Part shown: positions 17,268 to 26,469 of the stretch, piece after piece
How the letters are laid out: each line of letters starts with the position of its first letter
Numbering within the stretch: the stretch's first letter is position 1
Assembly (NCBI GenBank): GCA_964418255.1
Contig: CAYQKV010000008.1
Location: 30,882-94,881, forward strand
DNA length: 64,000 nucleotides
Direction of reading: 5' to 3'
DNA from: CAG-1782 sp964418255
Lineage (GTDB): Bacteria; Bacillota; Clostridia; Christensenellales; DTU072
Notes under the pieces: model-generated
Told to the model about the DNA's origin: nothing
The model's database searches: none
Seen by the model: only the letters and a program-made list of their open reading frames with translations
Position numbers and translations under genes: made by a program

Positions 17268-17881
17268 TGAACTATTTCACCGTCGAAGACGAAGCGTTCG
17301 CAGATTACGAAATAAAGCGTTCCCTCTTTTCCGCTTCCCTTAAAGGCATAAGCGGTTTCGACGAAGGAATCGCCTACGTAAAAAGCGTGGCGAAGAGATA
17401 TTCCGACGCTACGCACAACTGCTACGCTATCCTGTGTAAAGACGGAGAACAGAAATTTTCCGACGACGGCGAGCCGTCGGGAACGGCGGGGCTTCCCATT
17501 CTGCAAGCCCTGAAAAAAAACAACCTTACCGACGTAGCCTGCGTAGTCACGCGGTACTTCGGCGGAATAAAATTAGGCGCGAGCGGGCTGCTTGCCGCCT
17601 ACACGAAAGCCGCGACAAGCGCGATTTCTTCCGCAAAAATATGCGAAATGAAAGAAAGCTACGTTTATGTTTTCGACGTATCCTACTCCGATTACGAAAA
17701 GGCGTCGCGCGTTACGTTATCCTCGGGCGGAAAGGTTCTGAAAACCGAATACGGCTCGCAAATAAAACTTGTCGCAGCCGTTCCCATAGCGGACAACGCG
17801 ACGTTTCTCGACAAGTTAAACGAAACGTTCGGAGGGAAAACGCTTCCCGTTATCGTTAAAACGGGATACGAAACATACTGA
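17267..17881 (+). CDS. YigZ/IMPACT-family protein (UPF0029)
   Basis: This 204-residue protein begins one base inside the tyrS stop. The N-terminal domain has the family signatures ATHNCYAI (about 45-52), FSDDGEPSGTAGLPIL (about 64-79) and VTRYFGGIKLGASGL (about 93-107). The C-terminal half fits the DUF1949 domain. YigZ and IMPACT proteins are linked to translation and Gcn2 regulation in eukaryotes; the bacterial function is unsettled. Its place beside tyrS fits a translation-linked role. Confidence 0.88.
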   Translation: MNYFTVEDEAFADYEIKRSLFSASLKGISGFDEGIAYVKSVAKRYSDATHNCYAILCKDGEQKFSDDGEPSGTAGLPILQALKKNNLTDVACVVTRYFGGIKLGASGLLAAYTKAATSAISSAKICEMKESYVYVFDVSYSDYEKASRVTLSSGGKVLKTEYGSQIKLVAAVPIADNATFLDKLNETFGGKTLPVIVKTGYETY

Positions 17882-17905
17882 AACTTATTTTTGAGAGGTA
17901 CATAT

Positions 17906-18961
17906 ATGAAAATCACTCTTACGAAGAACAAGAAAACAAAACCCGACTTTTCCAAGTTAGGCTTCGGCAAGTATTTTACCGACCATATGCTCGTGATGAA
18001 CTTTTCAGGCGGCGCGTGGAGCGAACCCGAAATCGTTCCGTATTCCGCGTTCGACCTCGAACCCTGCACGAACGTGCTTCATTACGGTCAGGGAATTTTC
18101 GACGGACTCAAAGCCTACAAAACTCCCGAAGGCAAAATCACTATGTTCCGCGCTTACGACAATCTCAACCGTATCAACAAATCGGCTGAGAGACTCTGTA
18201 TGCCTACTATCGACGTGGAAAAAGTTATGGCGGGACTTAAAGAACTTCTCGTACTCGAACAGGACTGGATACCCACCGCGCCCGGAACAGCTCTTTACAT
18301 TCGCCCCACGATGATAGCGAACGACAAAGCGCTTGGAGTACACGCTGCTCACAATTATATTTTCTTTATCATACTCAGCCCCGTAGGAAGCTATTACGCT
18401 CACGGACTCGCGCCGACCAAAATCATCATCGAAGAAGAATACGTCCGCGCGCCTATCGGAGGAACCGGAGAAGCCAAATGTATGGGGAACTACGCGGCAA
18501 GCCTTCTCGCGGGCGAAATCGCCAACAAAAAAGGCTACGACCAGGTGCTCTGGCTTGACGGCAAAGAACATAAATACGTCGAAGAAGTCGGCGCGATGAA
18601 TATTTTCTTCGTAATCGACGGCGTGGTAGTCACCCCCGCTCTCGTAGGGTCCATTCTTCACGGCGTTACCCGCAGAAGCGTTATCGAAGTTCTGCAAAAA
18701 GACGGTTACAAAGTCGAAGAAAGGCGCATAAGCGTAGACGAAGTCGTTAAAGCTCACGCGGAGGGCAGACTTAACGAAGTGTTCGGCTCGGGCACCGCGG
18801 CGGTTATCTCCCCCGTAGGCGTACTCAATTTCCGCGGCGAAGACCTCGTGGTAAACAACAACGAAATGGGGGAAATCACCCGTCACGCATACGCTCGCAT
18901 AACGGGAATACAGAACGGCTCGGCTCCCGACGAATTCGGTTGGGTCGTCCGCGTAAACTGA
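17906..18961 (+). CDS. ilvE: Branched-chain amino acid aminotransferase
   Basis: This PLP enzyme of fold type IV interconverts Leu, Ile and Val with their 2-keto acids. I use the ATG at 17906 (351 residues) behind GAGAGG at 17893; a TTG at 17891 would lie over that site. The catalytic Lys falls in GEAKCMGNYAAS (about residue 190), and the phosphate-binding FGSGTAAVISP is near 290. EEVGAMNIFF (about 224-233) is typical of the larger, eukaryote-like branched-chain enzymes. Length and motifs are normal. It follows the YigZ-type gene by 24 bases in the same direction. Confidence 0.93.
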   Translation: MKITLTKNKKTKPDFSKLGFGKYFTDHMLVMNFSGGAWSEPEIVPYSAFDLEPCTNVLHYGQGIFDGLKAYKTPEGKITMFRAYDNLNRINKSAERLCMPTIDVEKVMAGLKELLVLEQDWIPTAPGTALYIRPTMIANDKALGVHAAHNYIFFIILSPVGSYYAHGLAPTKIIIEEEYVRAPIGGTGEAKCMGNYAASLLAGEIANKKGYDQVLWLDGKEHKYVEEVGAMNIFFVIDGVVVTPALVGSILHGVTRRSVIEVLQKDGYKVEERRISVDEVVKAHAEGRLNEVFGSGTAAVISPVGVLNFRGEDLVVNNNEMGEITRHAYARITGIQNGSAPDEFGWVVRVN

Positions 18962-18964
18962 AAA

Positions 18965-19825
18965 ATGAACTGTAAAAAAATACTTTTCGTATCGAAGAAT
19001 TCCGCCGCCGCGCTTCCCTATATCGGGGAAGCGGCGGCTTTTCTCGCTACTCGCGGCATAAAAAGCGTCTGCCTTCCCGAAAGAAGCAAATTTTTCGAGG
19101 GCACGGGAGTAACCCCTCTCGAAGACAATCCCTCGGAAGCGGACGTAGCTCTCGTATTCGGGGGAGACGGCACTATACTGAAAACCGCCCGTCTTCTCAT
19201 CGACTACAGCACGCCCATTCTCGGAATAAATATGGGCACGGTCGGTTATCTCGCCGATTCCGAACCCGCGGAGGCGGTCGCCGCTCTCAAAAAATTCCTC
19301 AACGGCGACTATAAAACGGAAAAACGCAGCGCGTTGCAGATTTCCGCCGCGGGAAAATCGTATACCGGAATAAACGAAGCCGTCGTCTATCGCGGCGGGC
19401 TCGGGCATATCCTCACACTGAACGTAAAAATCGACGGACAGGACATAGAAACCATTCGCGCGGACGGCGTTATCGTCTCCACGCCCACGGGTTCGACCGC
19501 GTACAACCTCTCGGCGGGCGGTCCCATTATCGCGCCCCTTTCCCATACGTTCGTCCTGACTCCGATATGCGCTCATTCCCTTACCGCGCGCCCGATAGTC
19601 ATCGGCGACGAAAGCGTGATAACTCTCACGGCTTCCGACTTCCGCTCTAAAAGCGACAACCCCTCTCTCGACGTCGACGGAAAAACGGTGTTGCGCCTCG
19701 AAGAAAACTGTCGGGTCGACGTGAAACTCGCAAAAAGCAAAGTCACTCTCGTAAGAACAAACCCCACCAGCTTTTACAAAGCGCTTCAAACCAAACTGGG
19801 CGCTTCGAACCCGGAGCAAAGATGA
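18965..19825 (+). CDS. nadK: NAD kinase
   Basis: This 286-residue protein phosphorylates NAD to NADP with ATP or polyphosphate. It has VFGGDGTILKTAR (about 61-73, the GGDGT motif), GINMGTVGYLAD (about 86-97) and TPTGSTAYNLSAGGP (about 177-191), which line the NAD and phosphate sites. The start is 3 bases after the ilvE stop. The last four bases overlap the next gene as ATGA. Confidence 0.95.
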   Translation: MNCKKILFVSKNSAAALPYIGEAAAFLATRGIKSVCLPERSKFFEGTGVTPLEDNPSEADVALVFGGDGTILKTARLLIDYSTPILGINMGTVGYLADSEPAEAVAALKKFLNGDYKTEKRSALQISAAGKSYTGINEAVVYRGGLGHILTLNVKIDGQDIETIRADGVIVSTPTGSTAYNLSAGGPIIAPLSHTFVLTPICAHSLTARPIVIGDESVITLTASDFRSKSDNPSLDVDGKTVLRLEENCRVDVKLAKSKVTLVRTNPTSFYKALQTKLGASNPEQR

Positions 19826-21096
19826 AATATTCCTGGTACAGACTCGACAATTCCGCGGTAATGTATCAAATGATACTTACGCCCAAAGCGCAAAGTCTTT
19901 TCCGCCTCGGAGTAAAACTTTACGAAAACGTCGACCGTAACGCTCTGGAAAAAGCGGTTGAAAAAGCGTTCGCACGCTATCCGTATTTCAAAAGCGAATT
20001 AAAGCGCGGATTTTTTCGTCCGTATCTCGACGAAAACAAACTTCCATTTATTATCGAAGAGGACGACGGCGTTTTGCTTAAACTCATCGATTTCGCTCAC
20101 AACAATCGGTATCTCATACGCGTATCCTACTACGGAAAAAGAATTTTTATCGACTTTTTTCACGGACTGTGCGACGGCACGGGCGCTCTCGAATTCATTA
20201 AAACCGTCATATTTTGTTACTTCGATACTCTCGGCGTAAACTTCCCCGAAAAAAATATTCTAACTCCGTCCTCTTTGCCTGACCCCGAAGAAACGGAAGA
20301 CGCGTTCGCCAAATACTACGAAAAACCAAAATTCGTAAAAGGCATAAACAGTATGGCGGGAGGAAAAGCGTTCGGGTTAAAAGGAAAAACTTTCTCCTCG
20401 ACGGGTTTCGGACTCGTTCAGGCTACGGTAAAAACCGACGCGCTACTTGCCGCGGCAAGAAAACGAAACTGTTCTATTACCGTATTTTTAACCGCTCTTA
20501 TGCTTTCTTCGGTTGCCGAAACACAGTATAAGGATACCTCAAAATGCAATTTAACGGCGTTTGTTCCGATAAACTTACGGAGACGGTACCCGAGCAAAAC
20601 GCTGGGTAATTTTACCGCTTTCGCCAAAATAATAGTTCCGCGCGGCGTTCCCCTCGATTTCGAAAATCTCGTTCCCACGGTAAAAGAACTTCTCGAGGAA
20701 CAACTATCGGAAAGCGAACTTTTGCTGAAACTCGGATTCACTTCCTTGCTTGCGAAAATGCCCCTTATGAAGTATATGCCGCTGTTTATCAAGGGCTACT
20801 TTTCCCGCCTTGGAAGAAAATTATCCCGTCCGAAACAGACGTTTATCCTCTCGAATTTAGGCAACGTGGAACTCGGCGAAAATTCGCTTATAGACGAATT
20901 TTTATTCAATCTCAACTGCAACAAAAAAACGCCCGACAACGTGGCGGTGGTTTCTTACGGCGGCAAGACCGTTATTTCCTTTACGCGCAAGCTGATTTCC
21001 ACCGAAAACGAACGCGTTTTCTGTTCCCGCCTCGCCTCTCTTTGCGGCGACGTGGAAGTTATCTCGAATTTCAGGGAGGAATGCGATGCGCTGTAA
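19822..21096 (+). CDS. Condensation-type acyltransferase (alcohol acetyltransferase-like)
   Basis: This 424-residue protein carries HGLCDG (His114, Asp118, Gly119), the HxxxDG catalytic motif of the chloramphenicol acetyltransferase/condensation superfamily. It is preceded by a region typical of alcohol acetyltransferase-like proteins (LYENVDRNALEKAVEKAFAR). A second half with TFILSNLGNVEL resembles the latch side of these enzymes. The acyl donor and acceptor are unknown. It overlaps nadK by 4 bases and the following membrane gene by 11, so the pair is expressed together; lipid or glycolipid acylation at the membrane is a plausible inference. Confidence 0.75.
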   Translation: MKYSWYRLDNSAVMYQMILTPKAQSLFRLGVKLYENVDRNALEKAVEKAFARYPYFKSELKRGFFRPYLDENKLPFIIEEDDGVLLKLIDFAHNNRYLIRVSYYGKRIFIDFFHGLCDGTGALEFIKTVIFCYFDTLGVNFPEKNILTPSSLPDPEETEDAFAKYYEKPKFVKGINSMAGGKAFGLKGKTFSSTGFGLVQATVKTDALLAAARKRNCSITVFLTALMLSSVAETQYKDTSKCNLTAFVPINLRRRYPSKTLGNFTAFAKIIVPRGVPLDFENLVPTVKELLEEQLSESELLLKLGFTSLLAKMPLMKYMPLFIKGYFSRLGRKLSRPKQTFILSNLGNVELGENSLIDEFLFNLNCNKKTPDNVAVVSYGGKTVISFTRKLISTENERVFCSRLASLCGDVEVISNFREECDAL

Positions 21097-21739
21097 AAAC
21101 TGTAATGTGGAAATAGCCTGCAAGTCTACCGTGTGTCCGCTTTGTCACGCGCCCCTCGTATCCGACGGCGAAGTTCCCTTTCCTACTCCCGCGGTAAAAC
21201 GCATACTTTTAGGCAAATTTTCCGTCGCGTTCATCGCGCTCGGCGTCATCGTAAACATAATCTGCATCGCCCTTAATTTCATCTTCACCCCGAAAGTCTT
21301 GTGGTTTGTTCCCGTGTTCGTATCATTTATCTACGTATATTATTTCGTCAACGTAACCGTCGCGGCGAAACGCGGTTTTCACAAACGGATACTCGGACAG
21401 GTTCTTATTCTGACGGTTATGTTCGCGGTGATAAAACTCGCCGTCGGCGGCAATCACTGGATTTTCATAACCTGGCTCCCCGCAATCTACCTCGCAAGCG
21501 ATATTTTAATGCTGATTTTTATCTTCAAAAAACATAACGAATCCTCGAAATATATCGCGACTTTGCTCCTTCTCTGCATTTTCGGCGTTATCCCGTGCAT
21601 AAGCGCGTACGTTTTCGACCTATCGGTAAAACTGCCCTCGATAATAGCGACGTCGGTAAGCTTGCTTATTCTCGTCGTCGCGTTAATCGTCTGCCGCAAA
21701 ACGATAGCCGACGAACTTAAAAAAGTTTTTCATCTGTAA
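21086..21739 (+). CDS. Zinc-ribbon membrane protein (DUF6320-like)
   Basis: This 217-residue protein has an N-terminal zinc ribbon with two CxxC pairs (CKNC at 3-6, CPLC at 17-20). Six or so hydrophobic segments follow between about 45 and 210. I recall DUF6320 proteins being adjacent to alcohol acetyltransferase-like genes, which this arrangement matches, but I cannot run the search. It overlaps the acyltransferase by 11 bases. The function is unknown; it may anchor the acyltransferase at the membrane. Confidence 0.7.
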   Translation: MRCKNCNVEIACKSTVCPLCHAPLVSDGEVPFPTPAVKRILLGKFSVAFIALGVIVNIICIALNFIFTPKVLWFVPVFVSFIYVYYFVNVTVAAKRGFHKRILGQVLILTVMFAVIKLAVGGNHWIFITWLPAIYLASDILMLIFIFKKHNESSKYIATLLLLCIFGVIPCISAYVFDLSVKLPSIIATSVSLLILVVALIVCRKTIADELKKVFHL

Positions 21740-21836
21740 TCTTTATAAAATTTCTCTCCGCCGATTTTCAAAAACTCTTCGAAAAATATCCGCGGTTTAT
21801 TTCGGATTTTCGTTCACCGTTTGAAAAAGCCTCTCA

Positions 21837-21842
21837 TATAAT
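21837..21842 (+). promoter_or_regulatory. -10 box of glmM, six bases from the start codon
   Basis: TATAAT is followed by six bases and then the ATG at 21849. The best -35 candidate is TTCACC at 18 bases, which is weak. No Shine-Dalgarno site exists, so a leaderless transcript is likely. Confidence 0.5.
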
Positions 21843-21848
21843 ATACCG

Positions 21849-23123
21849 ATGATTTATTTCGGCACAGACGGTATTCGCAAAAAAAACGAATTTTTCACTC
21901 CCGACTTTCTTTCCCTTGTCGCAAACGGCGTCGCTTTGCTCCCTTCGTGCCGCAAAGTTGCCATCGCGCGCGACACCCGCGCGAGCGGAAAATATATGGA
22001 AGAAATTCTCATTGAAAATCTGGTTAAACGCGGCGTAGACGTAGTTTCCCTCGGCATTATTCCCTCCCCCTGCCTCGCTTTCTGTACGAGAACGCTCGAC
22101 TGCGACTACGGAATTATGCTTTCCGCAAGCCATAACCCGCCCTCTTATAACGGAATTAAACTCTTTCTCTCCGACGGAAGCAAAGCGCGGAAAGTTGAGG
22201 AAGAGATTATCGAAAGTTACGTTCTTCGTCCGTTTTCCCTTCCCGAAAAAAATGGAAACATCACTCGGGCGGACGGAAAGAAAATCTATCTCGAATCTCT
22301 TTGTTCCTCTCTTCCCCGCCTTGACGGAATGAAAATCTTGCTCGATTGCGCCCACGGCGCGGCAAGCGGGCTATCTGGAGAAGTTTTTACCTACCTCGGC
22401 GCGGACGTAAGTCTATCAAATGCGGACTTCGACGGCGAGAAGATAAACGTCGGTTGCGGCGCGGAACACGCCGACCTTCTCATTCCCCGCTCGTCAAATT
22501 TCGACGCCTGCTTTTCTTTCGACGGGGACGCGGACAGAGTTAAGGCAATAAAAAGCGGGAAAGTCTTAGACGGCGACCATATTATGTACTGCGCCGCCAA
22601 GGTTATGAAGCAAAGCGGTAAATTAAAAAATAACGCAGTTTGCGGAACCGTAATGACAAATTCGGGAGTCGAAAAGGCGTATTCAAGAAACGGAATAAGG
22701 CTATTTCGTTCGGACGTCGGCGACCGCGAAGTGTTCCGTACGATGCAGAAAAACAACCTTTCCCTCGGCGGGGAAAAGAGCGGACACATAATATTTTCCA
22801 ACATATTGAAAACGGGCGACGGCATACTGACCGCCGTGTTTTCTTCCGCGATTTTTTGTAAATACGAACTCGATACCCTTGACGACGCAAAAGATTTCCC
22901 GTCGGTAAGCGACGAACTTATCGTAAGCGAAGCCGAGCGCGTTTCTTTTTCCGAAATATTCGGCAAAGGCATTTTCAAAGATGAAAACGGCGTGCGGTTT
23001 GTCGTGCGCGCAAGCGGCACCGAGCCGAAAATTCGTTTTCTTGCCGAAAGCGAAGACATAACCCTCGCAAAAAATGCGTTGCAATCGGTCAAAAACGAAG
23101 TCGCGGAGAGGATAAAAAAATGA
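21849..23123 (+). CDS. glmM: Phosphoglucosamine mutase
   Basis: This is a 424-residue alpha-D-phosphohexomutase. The N-terminal FGTDGIR, the active-site Ser94 in LSASHNPP, the metal loop FDGDADR (about 225-231) and the phosphate-binding RASGTEPKIR near the C-terminus are all present. It converts glucosamine-6-phosphate to glucosamine-1-phosphate, the substrate of the acetyltransferase encoded immediately downstream. It is slightly shorter than the usual 445-450. The stop overlaps the next start as ATGA. The ATG sits 6 bases from a TATAAT. Confidence 0.92.
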   Translation: MIYFGTDGIRKKNEFFTPDFLSLVANGVALLPSCRKVAIARDTRASGKYMEEILIENLVKRGVDVVSLGIIPSPCLAFCTRTLDCDYGIMLSASHNPPSYNGIKLFLSDGSKARKVEEEIIESYVLRPFSLPEKNGNITRADGKKIYLESLCSSLPRLDGMKILLDCAHGAASGLSGEVFTYLGADVSLSNADFDGEKINVGCGAEHADLLIPRSSNFDACFSFDGDADRVKAIKSGKVLDGDHIMYCAAKVMKQSGKLKNNAVCGTVMTNSGVEKAYSRNGIRLFRSDVGDREVFRTMQKNNLSLGGEKSGHIIFSNILKTGDGILTAVFSSAIFCKYELDTLDDAKDFPSVSDELIVSEAERVSFSEIFGKGIFKDENGVRFVVRASGTEPKIRFLAESEDITLAKNALQSVKNEVAERIKK

Positions 23124-24097
23124 TTATAAACAGAATTACCCGCAATCTTTTCCCCGACGTGCGTTTAGGCGGCTATACTATAGCCGCGGTTCAAAGTTAT
23201 TTCTGCACGCTTAACGAAATCGCGAGCATAGAAGACGCGATTTCCGACGGGGACGGGTTCTGTGTTATTTACGACGACGTTCCCCTCGTTACCGACGAAT
23301 TTTTCGCTTCGCTATCCGTACTTTGCCGAGAAAACGACTGCGCGTTTTCCGTAGGAGACGGCTTCTTTTCTCTCTCCCGATACGAACAAAAATTCCTTCC
23401 CTGCCCAGATAGCCGCGGAGAAAAATTCATCCCCGAAAACTATCCGCGGTTCCTTTCGGTTATCAATAAAAGAATTCTCGACGGACACAAAAAAAACGGC
23501 GTGATTATTTACGACGAAAACTCGACTTTTATCGATTTTTCCGTCCATATCTGTTCAAAAGCCGTCATCCGTCCGTTCGTCACGGTATCGGGCTCGTCCT
23601 ACGTAGGGTACGGCGCGTTTATCGGAGAACACAGCGTTGTTAAAAACGCGTCGGTCGGAGACGGTTGCCGCGTTCTCTCTTCCACCCTCGACTCCTGCCG
23701 CGTCGGAGACGGCACGACGGTAGGTCCCTACGCTTACTTGCGCAACGGCGCGACGGTGGGAAAAAACTGCCGTATCGGCGACTTTGTCGAGATAAAAAAC
23801 AGCCGTCTCGGAGACGGTGTAAAGGCTTCTCACCTCGCCTATATCGGGGACGCCGAAGTTGGCGACGGCACCAACGTAGGTTGCGGCTCGGTGTTTTGCA
23901 ACTACGACGGCAAAACGAAACACCCTACTTCCGTCGGAAAAAACGTCTTTATCGGCGCAAACGTCAACCTCGTCGCTCCCATAACCGTAGGCGACGGCGC
24001 GTTTATCGCCGCGGGGGGAACGGTGACGGAAGACGTCCCGCCCGACTCTTTCGTTATCGGGCGCTCTCGCCAAATAAACAAATCGCGCCCGAAATAA
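23120..24097 (+). CDS. GlmU-like protein with only the acetyltransferase half
   Basis: This is a 325-residue protein. The C-terminal part (about 140-325) is a left-handed beta-helix of hexapeptide repeats that matches the GlmU acetyltransferase domain: VGPYAYLRNGATVG, IGDFVEIKNS, ASHLAYIGDAEVGDGTNVG with the catalytic His of SHLxYIGD, FCNYDGKTKH, and RSRQINK at the end. The N-terminal 130 residues lack the LAAGxGTRM nucleotide-binding loop and any clear pyrophosphorylase motif, so UDP-sugar formation is not expected. With glmM next door, acetylation of glucosamine-1-phosphate is the likely role. A separate uridyltransferase would be needed. Confidence 0.85.
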   Translation: MIINRITRNLFPDVRLGGYTIAAVQSYFCTLNEIASIEDAISDGDGFCVIYDDVPLVTDEFFASLSVLCRENDCAFSVGDGFFSLSRYEQKFLPCPDSRGEKFIPENYPRFLSVINKRILDGHKKNGVIIYDENSTFIDFSVHICSKAVIRPFVTVSGSSYVGYGAFIGEHSVVKNASVGDGCRVLSSTLDSCRVGDGTTVGPYAYLRNGATVGKNCRIGDFVEIKNSRLGDGVKASHLAYIGDAEVGDGTNVGCGSVFCNYDGKTKHPTSVGKNVFIGANVNLVAPITVGDGAFIAAGGTVTEDVPPDSFVIGRSRQINKSRPK

Positions 24098-24108
24098 GGC
24101 GCGATTTT
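24078..24108. terminator. Bidirectional terminator at the end of the glmM operon
   Basis: AAATCGCGCC pairs with GGCGCGATTT. The stop codon of the GlmU-like gene lies in the loop. TTTT follows on the plus strand, and mnmG ends on the other side. Confidence 0.85.
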
Positions 24109-24145
24109 AGCTTTTTTTCAATAAATTTCGGATTTTTACCCAAAT

Positions 24146-25993
24146 TCATTTGTTATTGTCGAGGAAAATCATAAGCACGACTACGTCCGCGGGATTTACT
24201 CCGCTTATTCTCGACGCCTGCGCGAGGTTAATAGGTCGGATTTCTTTGAGTTTTTCCCGTGCTTCGTTGCGCAGACCCTCTATTTTGTCGTAATCGACGT
24301 CGGACGGCAGAACGCGTTTTTCCATTTTACGCATTTCTTTTATCGCCTGTTCCTGCTTAGCTAAGTACCCTGCGTATTTGATTTCCGTTTCCGCTTGTTT
24401 AAGTAAGAACCCGTATTCTTCGAATTCTTCGTCGATTTCCGTTAAAACCGAACAGTCGAGCGTAGTTCTCCTTAAAATATCCTCCGCGCTAATGCCGTTT
24501 TGCGGCAACGGTTCGTTCCGCTTATTAAACGCCTCCGCGCATTTTTCCGCCGTATAGTGCTTTTTGAGCTTTTTAAGAAGTTCTTCTTTTCTCTCTTTTT
24601 TCGCAAGAAACCGCGCGTATCTTTCGTCGTCCACCAGTCCGATTTTTCTGCCGATTTCGGTAAGCCGCATATCCGCGTTGTCCTGCCTGAGTTGCAACCT
24701 GTACTCCGCTCTCGACGTCATCATTCTGTACGGTTCTTCCGTGCCTTTCGTCACGAGGTCGTCGATAAGCACGCCTATGTAGGAAATATCCCGCGTAAGC
24801 ACGAGTTCTTCCCTGTTTTCGATATAAAGCGCGGCGTTTATTCCCGCGATAAGCCCCTGCCCGGCGGCTTCCTCGTATCCGCTGCTTCCGTTTATCTGCC
24901 CCGCTAAATATAACCCTTTGACGGCTTTTACCCCGAGCGTGGGAAGCAACGCTTTCGGGTCGACGCAGTCGTATTCTATCGCATACCCATACCGCATAAT
25001 GTGCGCGTTTTCCAGTCCCGCGACGGAATGAAGCATCTTTTCCTGTACGTCGAACGGAAGAGACGTGGACAGTCCCTGAACGTACATTTCCTCGTTGTTC
25101 ATTCCTTCGGGTTCTATGAAAATCTGATGCCTGTCCTTGTCGGCGAACCTGACGACCTTCGTCTCTATCGACGGGCAGTATCTCGGTCCCGTTCCCGTTA
25201 TCGCGCCGTTGTAAAGCGGGCTTCTGTCTAAATTGTCGAGAATGATTTTATGGGTTTCCGTATTTGTATATGTGAGATAACAAACCGCACTGTTTCTGAC
25301 TTTTTCCTCGGTCATTTCGCTGAACGGATAAATGTCTTCGTCGCCTTTTTGCACGGTCATTTTGGAAAAATCGACGGTGTTTTTAAGTACGCGCATAGGC
25401 GTGCCCGTTTTGAACCTTCTCATAGGAAAACCCTTTTCCGCGAGATATTTTCCTAATCGCGTCGCGTTGCCGTAACCGTTGGGTCCGCAACTTTTACTGT
25501 ACTCGCCTATTATAATTCTGCTGTCTAAGTAAACGCCGCTCGCAATAACGACGGCTTTGCACGAATACTCGTCGCCGAGCGCGGTTTTTACGCCGCAAAC
25601 AACCCCGTTTTCGATTACGAGTTCGGTGACTTCGCTTTCCACTATATCGAGGTTTGGTTGTTTTTCCAGGCGGTTTTTCATCAGGCGGTGATATTCGTCT
25701 TTATCCACCTGATTACGAAGAGAATGAACCGCCGCGCCGTTGCCTAAGTTTAGCATACGGGTCTGTATCGTCGCCATATCCGCCACGATGCCCATCTGCC
25801 CGCCGAGCGCGTCTATCTCCCTTACTATATGTCCTTTCGCCGTCCCGCCGATATTCGGATTGCACGGCATAAACCCGAGCGCGTTAAGCGACAGGCTGAC
25901 AAGCAGGGTTCTGTGTCCCTTTTTCGCCAACGCGAACGCGCTTTCTATTCCCGCGTGTCCGCCGCCGACTACTATTGCTTCGTATTCTTTCAT
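24146..25993 (-). CDS. mnmG: tRNA uridine-5-carboxymethylaminomethyl(34) synthesis enzyme MnmG
   Basis: This 615-residue flavoprotein, working with MnmE, modifies the wobble uridine of several tRNAs. The FAD site VVGGGHAGIESA (about 8-19), the NPNIGGTAKGHIVREIDALGG block and the FxTGTPxR segment (about 200) are complete. The helical C-terminal domain (about 540-615) that binds MnmE and tRNA is present, so the protein is full length. Its first base overlaps the stop of the YqeY-type gene, and mnmE is not in the window. Confidence 0.95.
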   Translation of the reverse strand: MKEYEAIVVGGGHAGIESAFALAKKGHRTLLVSLSLNALGFMPCNPNIGGTAKGHIVREIDALGGQMGIVADMATIQTRMLNLGNGAAVHSLRNQVDKDEYHRLMKNRLEKQPNLDIVESEVTELVIENGVVCGVKTALGDEYSCKAVVIASGVYLDSRIIIGEYSKSCGPNGYGNATRLGKYLAEKGFPMRRFKTGTPMRVLKNTVDFSKMTVQKGDEDIYPFSEMTEEKVRNSAVCYLTYTNTETHKIILDNLDRSPLYNGAITGTGPRYCPSIETKVVRFADKDRHQIFIEPEGMNNEEMYVQGLSTSLPFDVQEKMLHSVAGLENAHIMRYGYAIEYDCVDPKALLPTLGVKAVKGLYLAGQINGSSGYEEAAGQGLIAGINAALYIENREELVLTRDISYIGVLIDDLVTKGTEEPYRMMTSRAEYRLQLRQDNADMRLTEIGRKIGLVDDERYARFLAKKERKEELLKKLKKHYTAEKCAEAFNKRNEPLPQNGISAEDILRRTTLDCSVLTEIDEEFEEYGFLLKQAETEIKYAGYLAKQEQAIKEMRKMEKRVLPSDVDYDKIEGLRNEAREKLKEIRPINLAQASRISGVNPADVVVLMIFLDNNK

Positions 25994-26436
25994 TATTTCG
26001 TCGCAAGATGTTTTTCAACCAGCGCGTTTACCTTCGCTTTGTCGAATTTTCCCGCTATCTGCGGCATTACCGCTTTGATTATCATTCCTTTCGTTCTCGG
26101 CGACGCGTCGGGATATACGTCCTCTTTTTCGATTATCGCCATAACCTCTTCTTCGCTCAGTTGTTTGGGAAGATAGGCTGAAAGTATCGCTATTTTTCCT
26201 TCCGCTTCCGCCGCTTTGTCGTCCGCTTTTCCTTTGCAGAATTCCATAACTTCGCGCTGAACTTTGATTTCTTTGGTTATTCCGTCGATAACTTCCGCGT
26301 CGCTTACGACGTGTCCCGCTTCCGACTTTTCTCTTTTCAGTATGTCCGCGATAATCGCTTCGAGCGCGTCTTTCGTCTTATGGTCGCCCGTTTTTCTCGC
26401 GTTTGTAAAATCGTTTCTTATAGTGTCTTTTAACAT
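25993..26436 (-). CDS. GatB/YqeY-domain protein
   Basis: This 147-residue protein starts behind GAGGATATAAC. It has the YqeY pattern: an N-terminal LKDTIRNDFTNARKTGDHK, then LSAYLPKQLSEEEVMAIIE, then GMIIKAVMPQIAGKFDKAKV, ending in the helical tail related to that of the GatB amidotransferase subunit. A role in tRNA-dependent amidation or tRNA binding is assumed for the family but unproven. It shares one base with mnmG, so the two are translated together. Confidence 0.88.
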   Translation of the reverse strand: MLKDTIRNDFTNARKTGDHKTKDALEAIIADILKREKSEAGHVVSDAEVIDGITKEIKVQREVMEFCKGKADDKAAEAEGKIAILSAYLPKQLSEEEVMAIIEKEDVYPDASPRTKGMIIKAVMPQIAGKFDKAKVNALVEKHLATK

Positions 26437-26469
26437 CGTTATATCCTCTTTTTTGCGTTTTCCGTAATT

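Noticed and set aside
18005..19819. A 604-codon open frame on the minus strand opposite ilvE and nadK
   Set aside because: Both opposite genes are clear homologues in full. The frame is open because GC-rich third positions on the coding strand suppress stops; the product is Phe/Val/Arg-rich with no motif.
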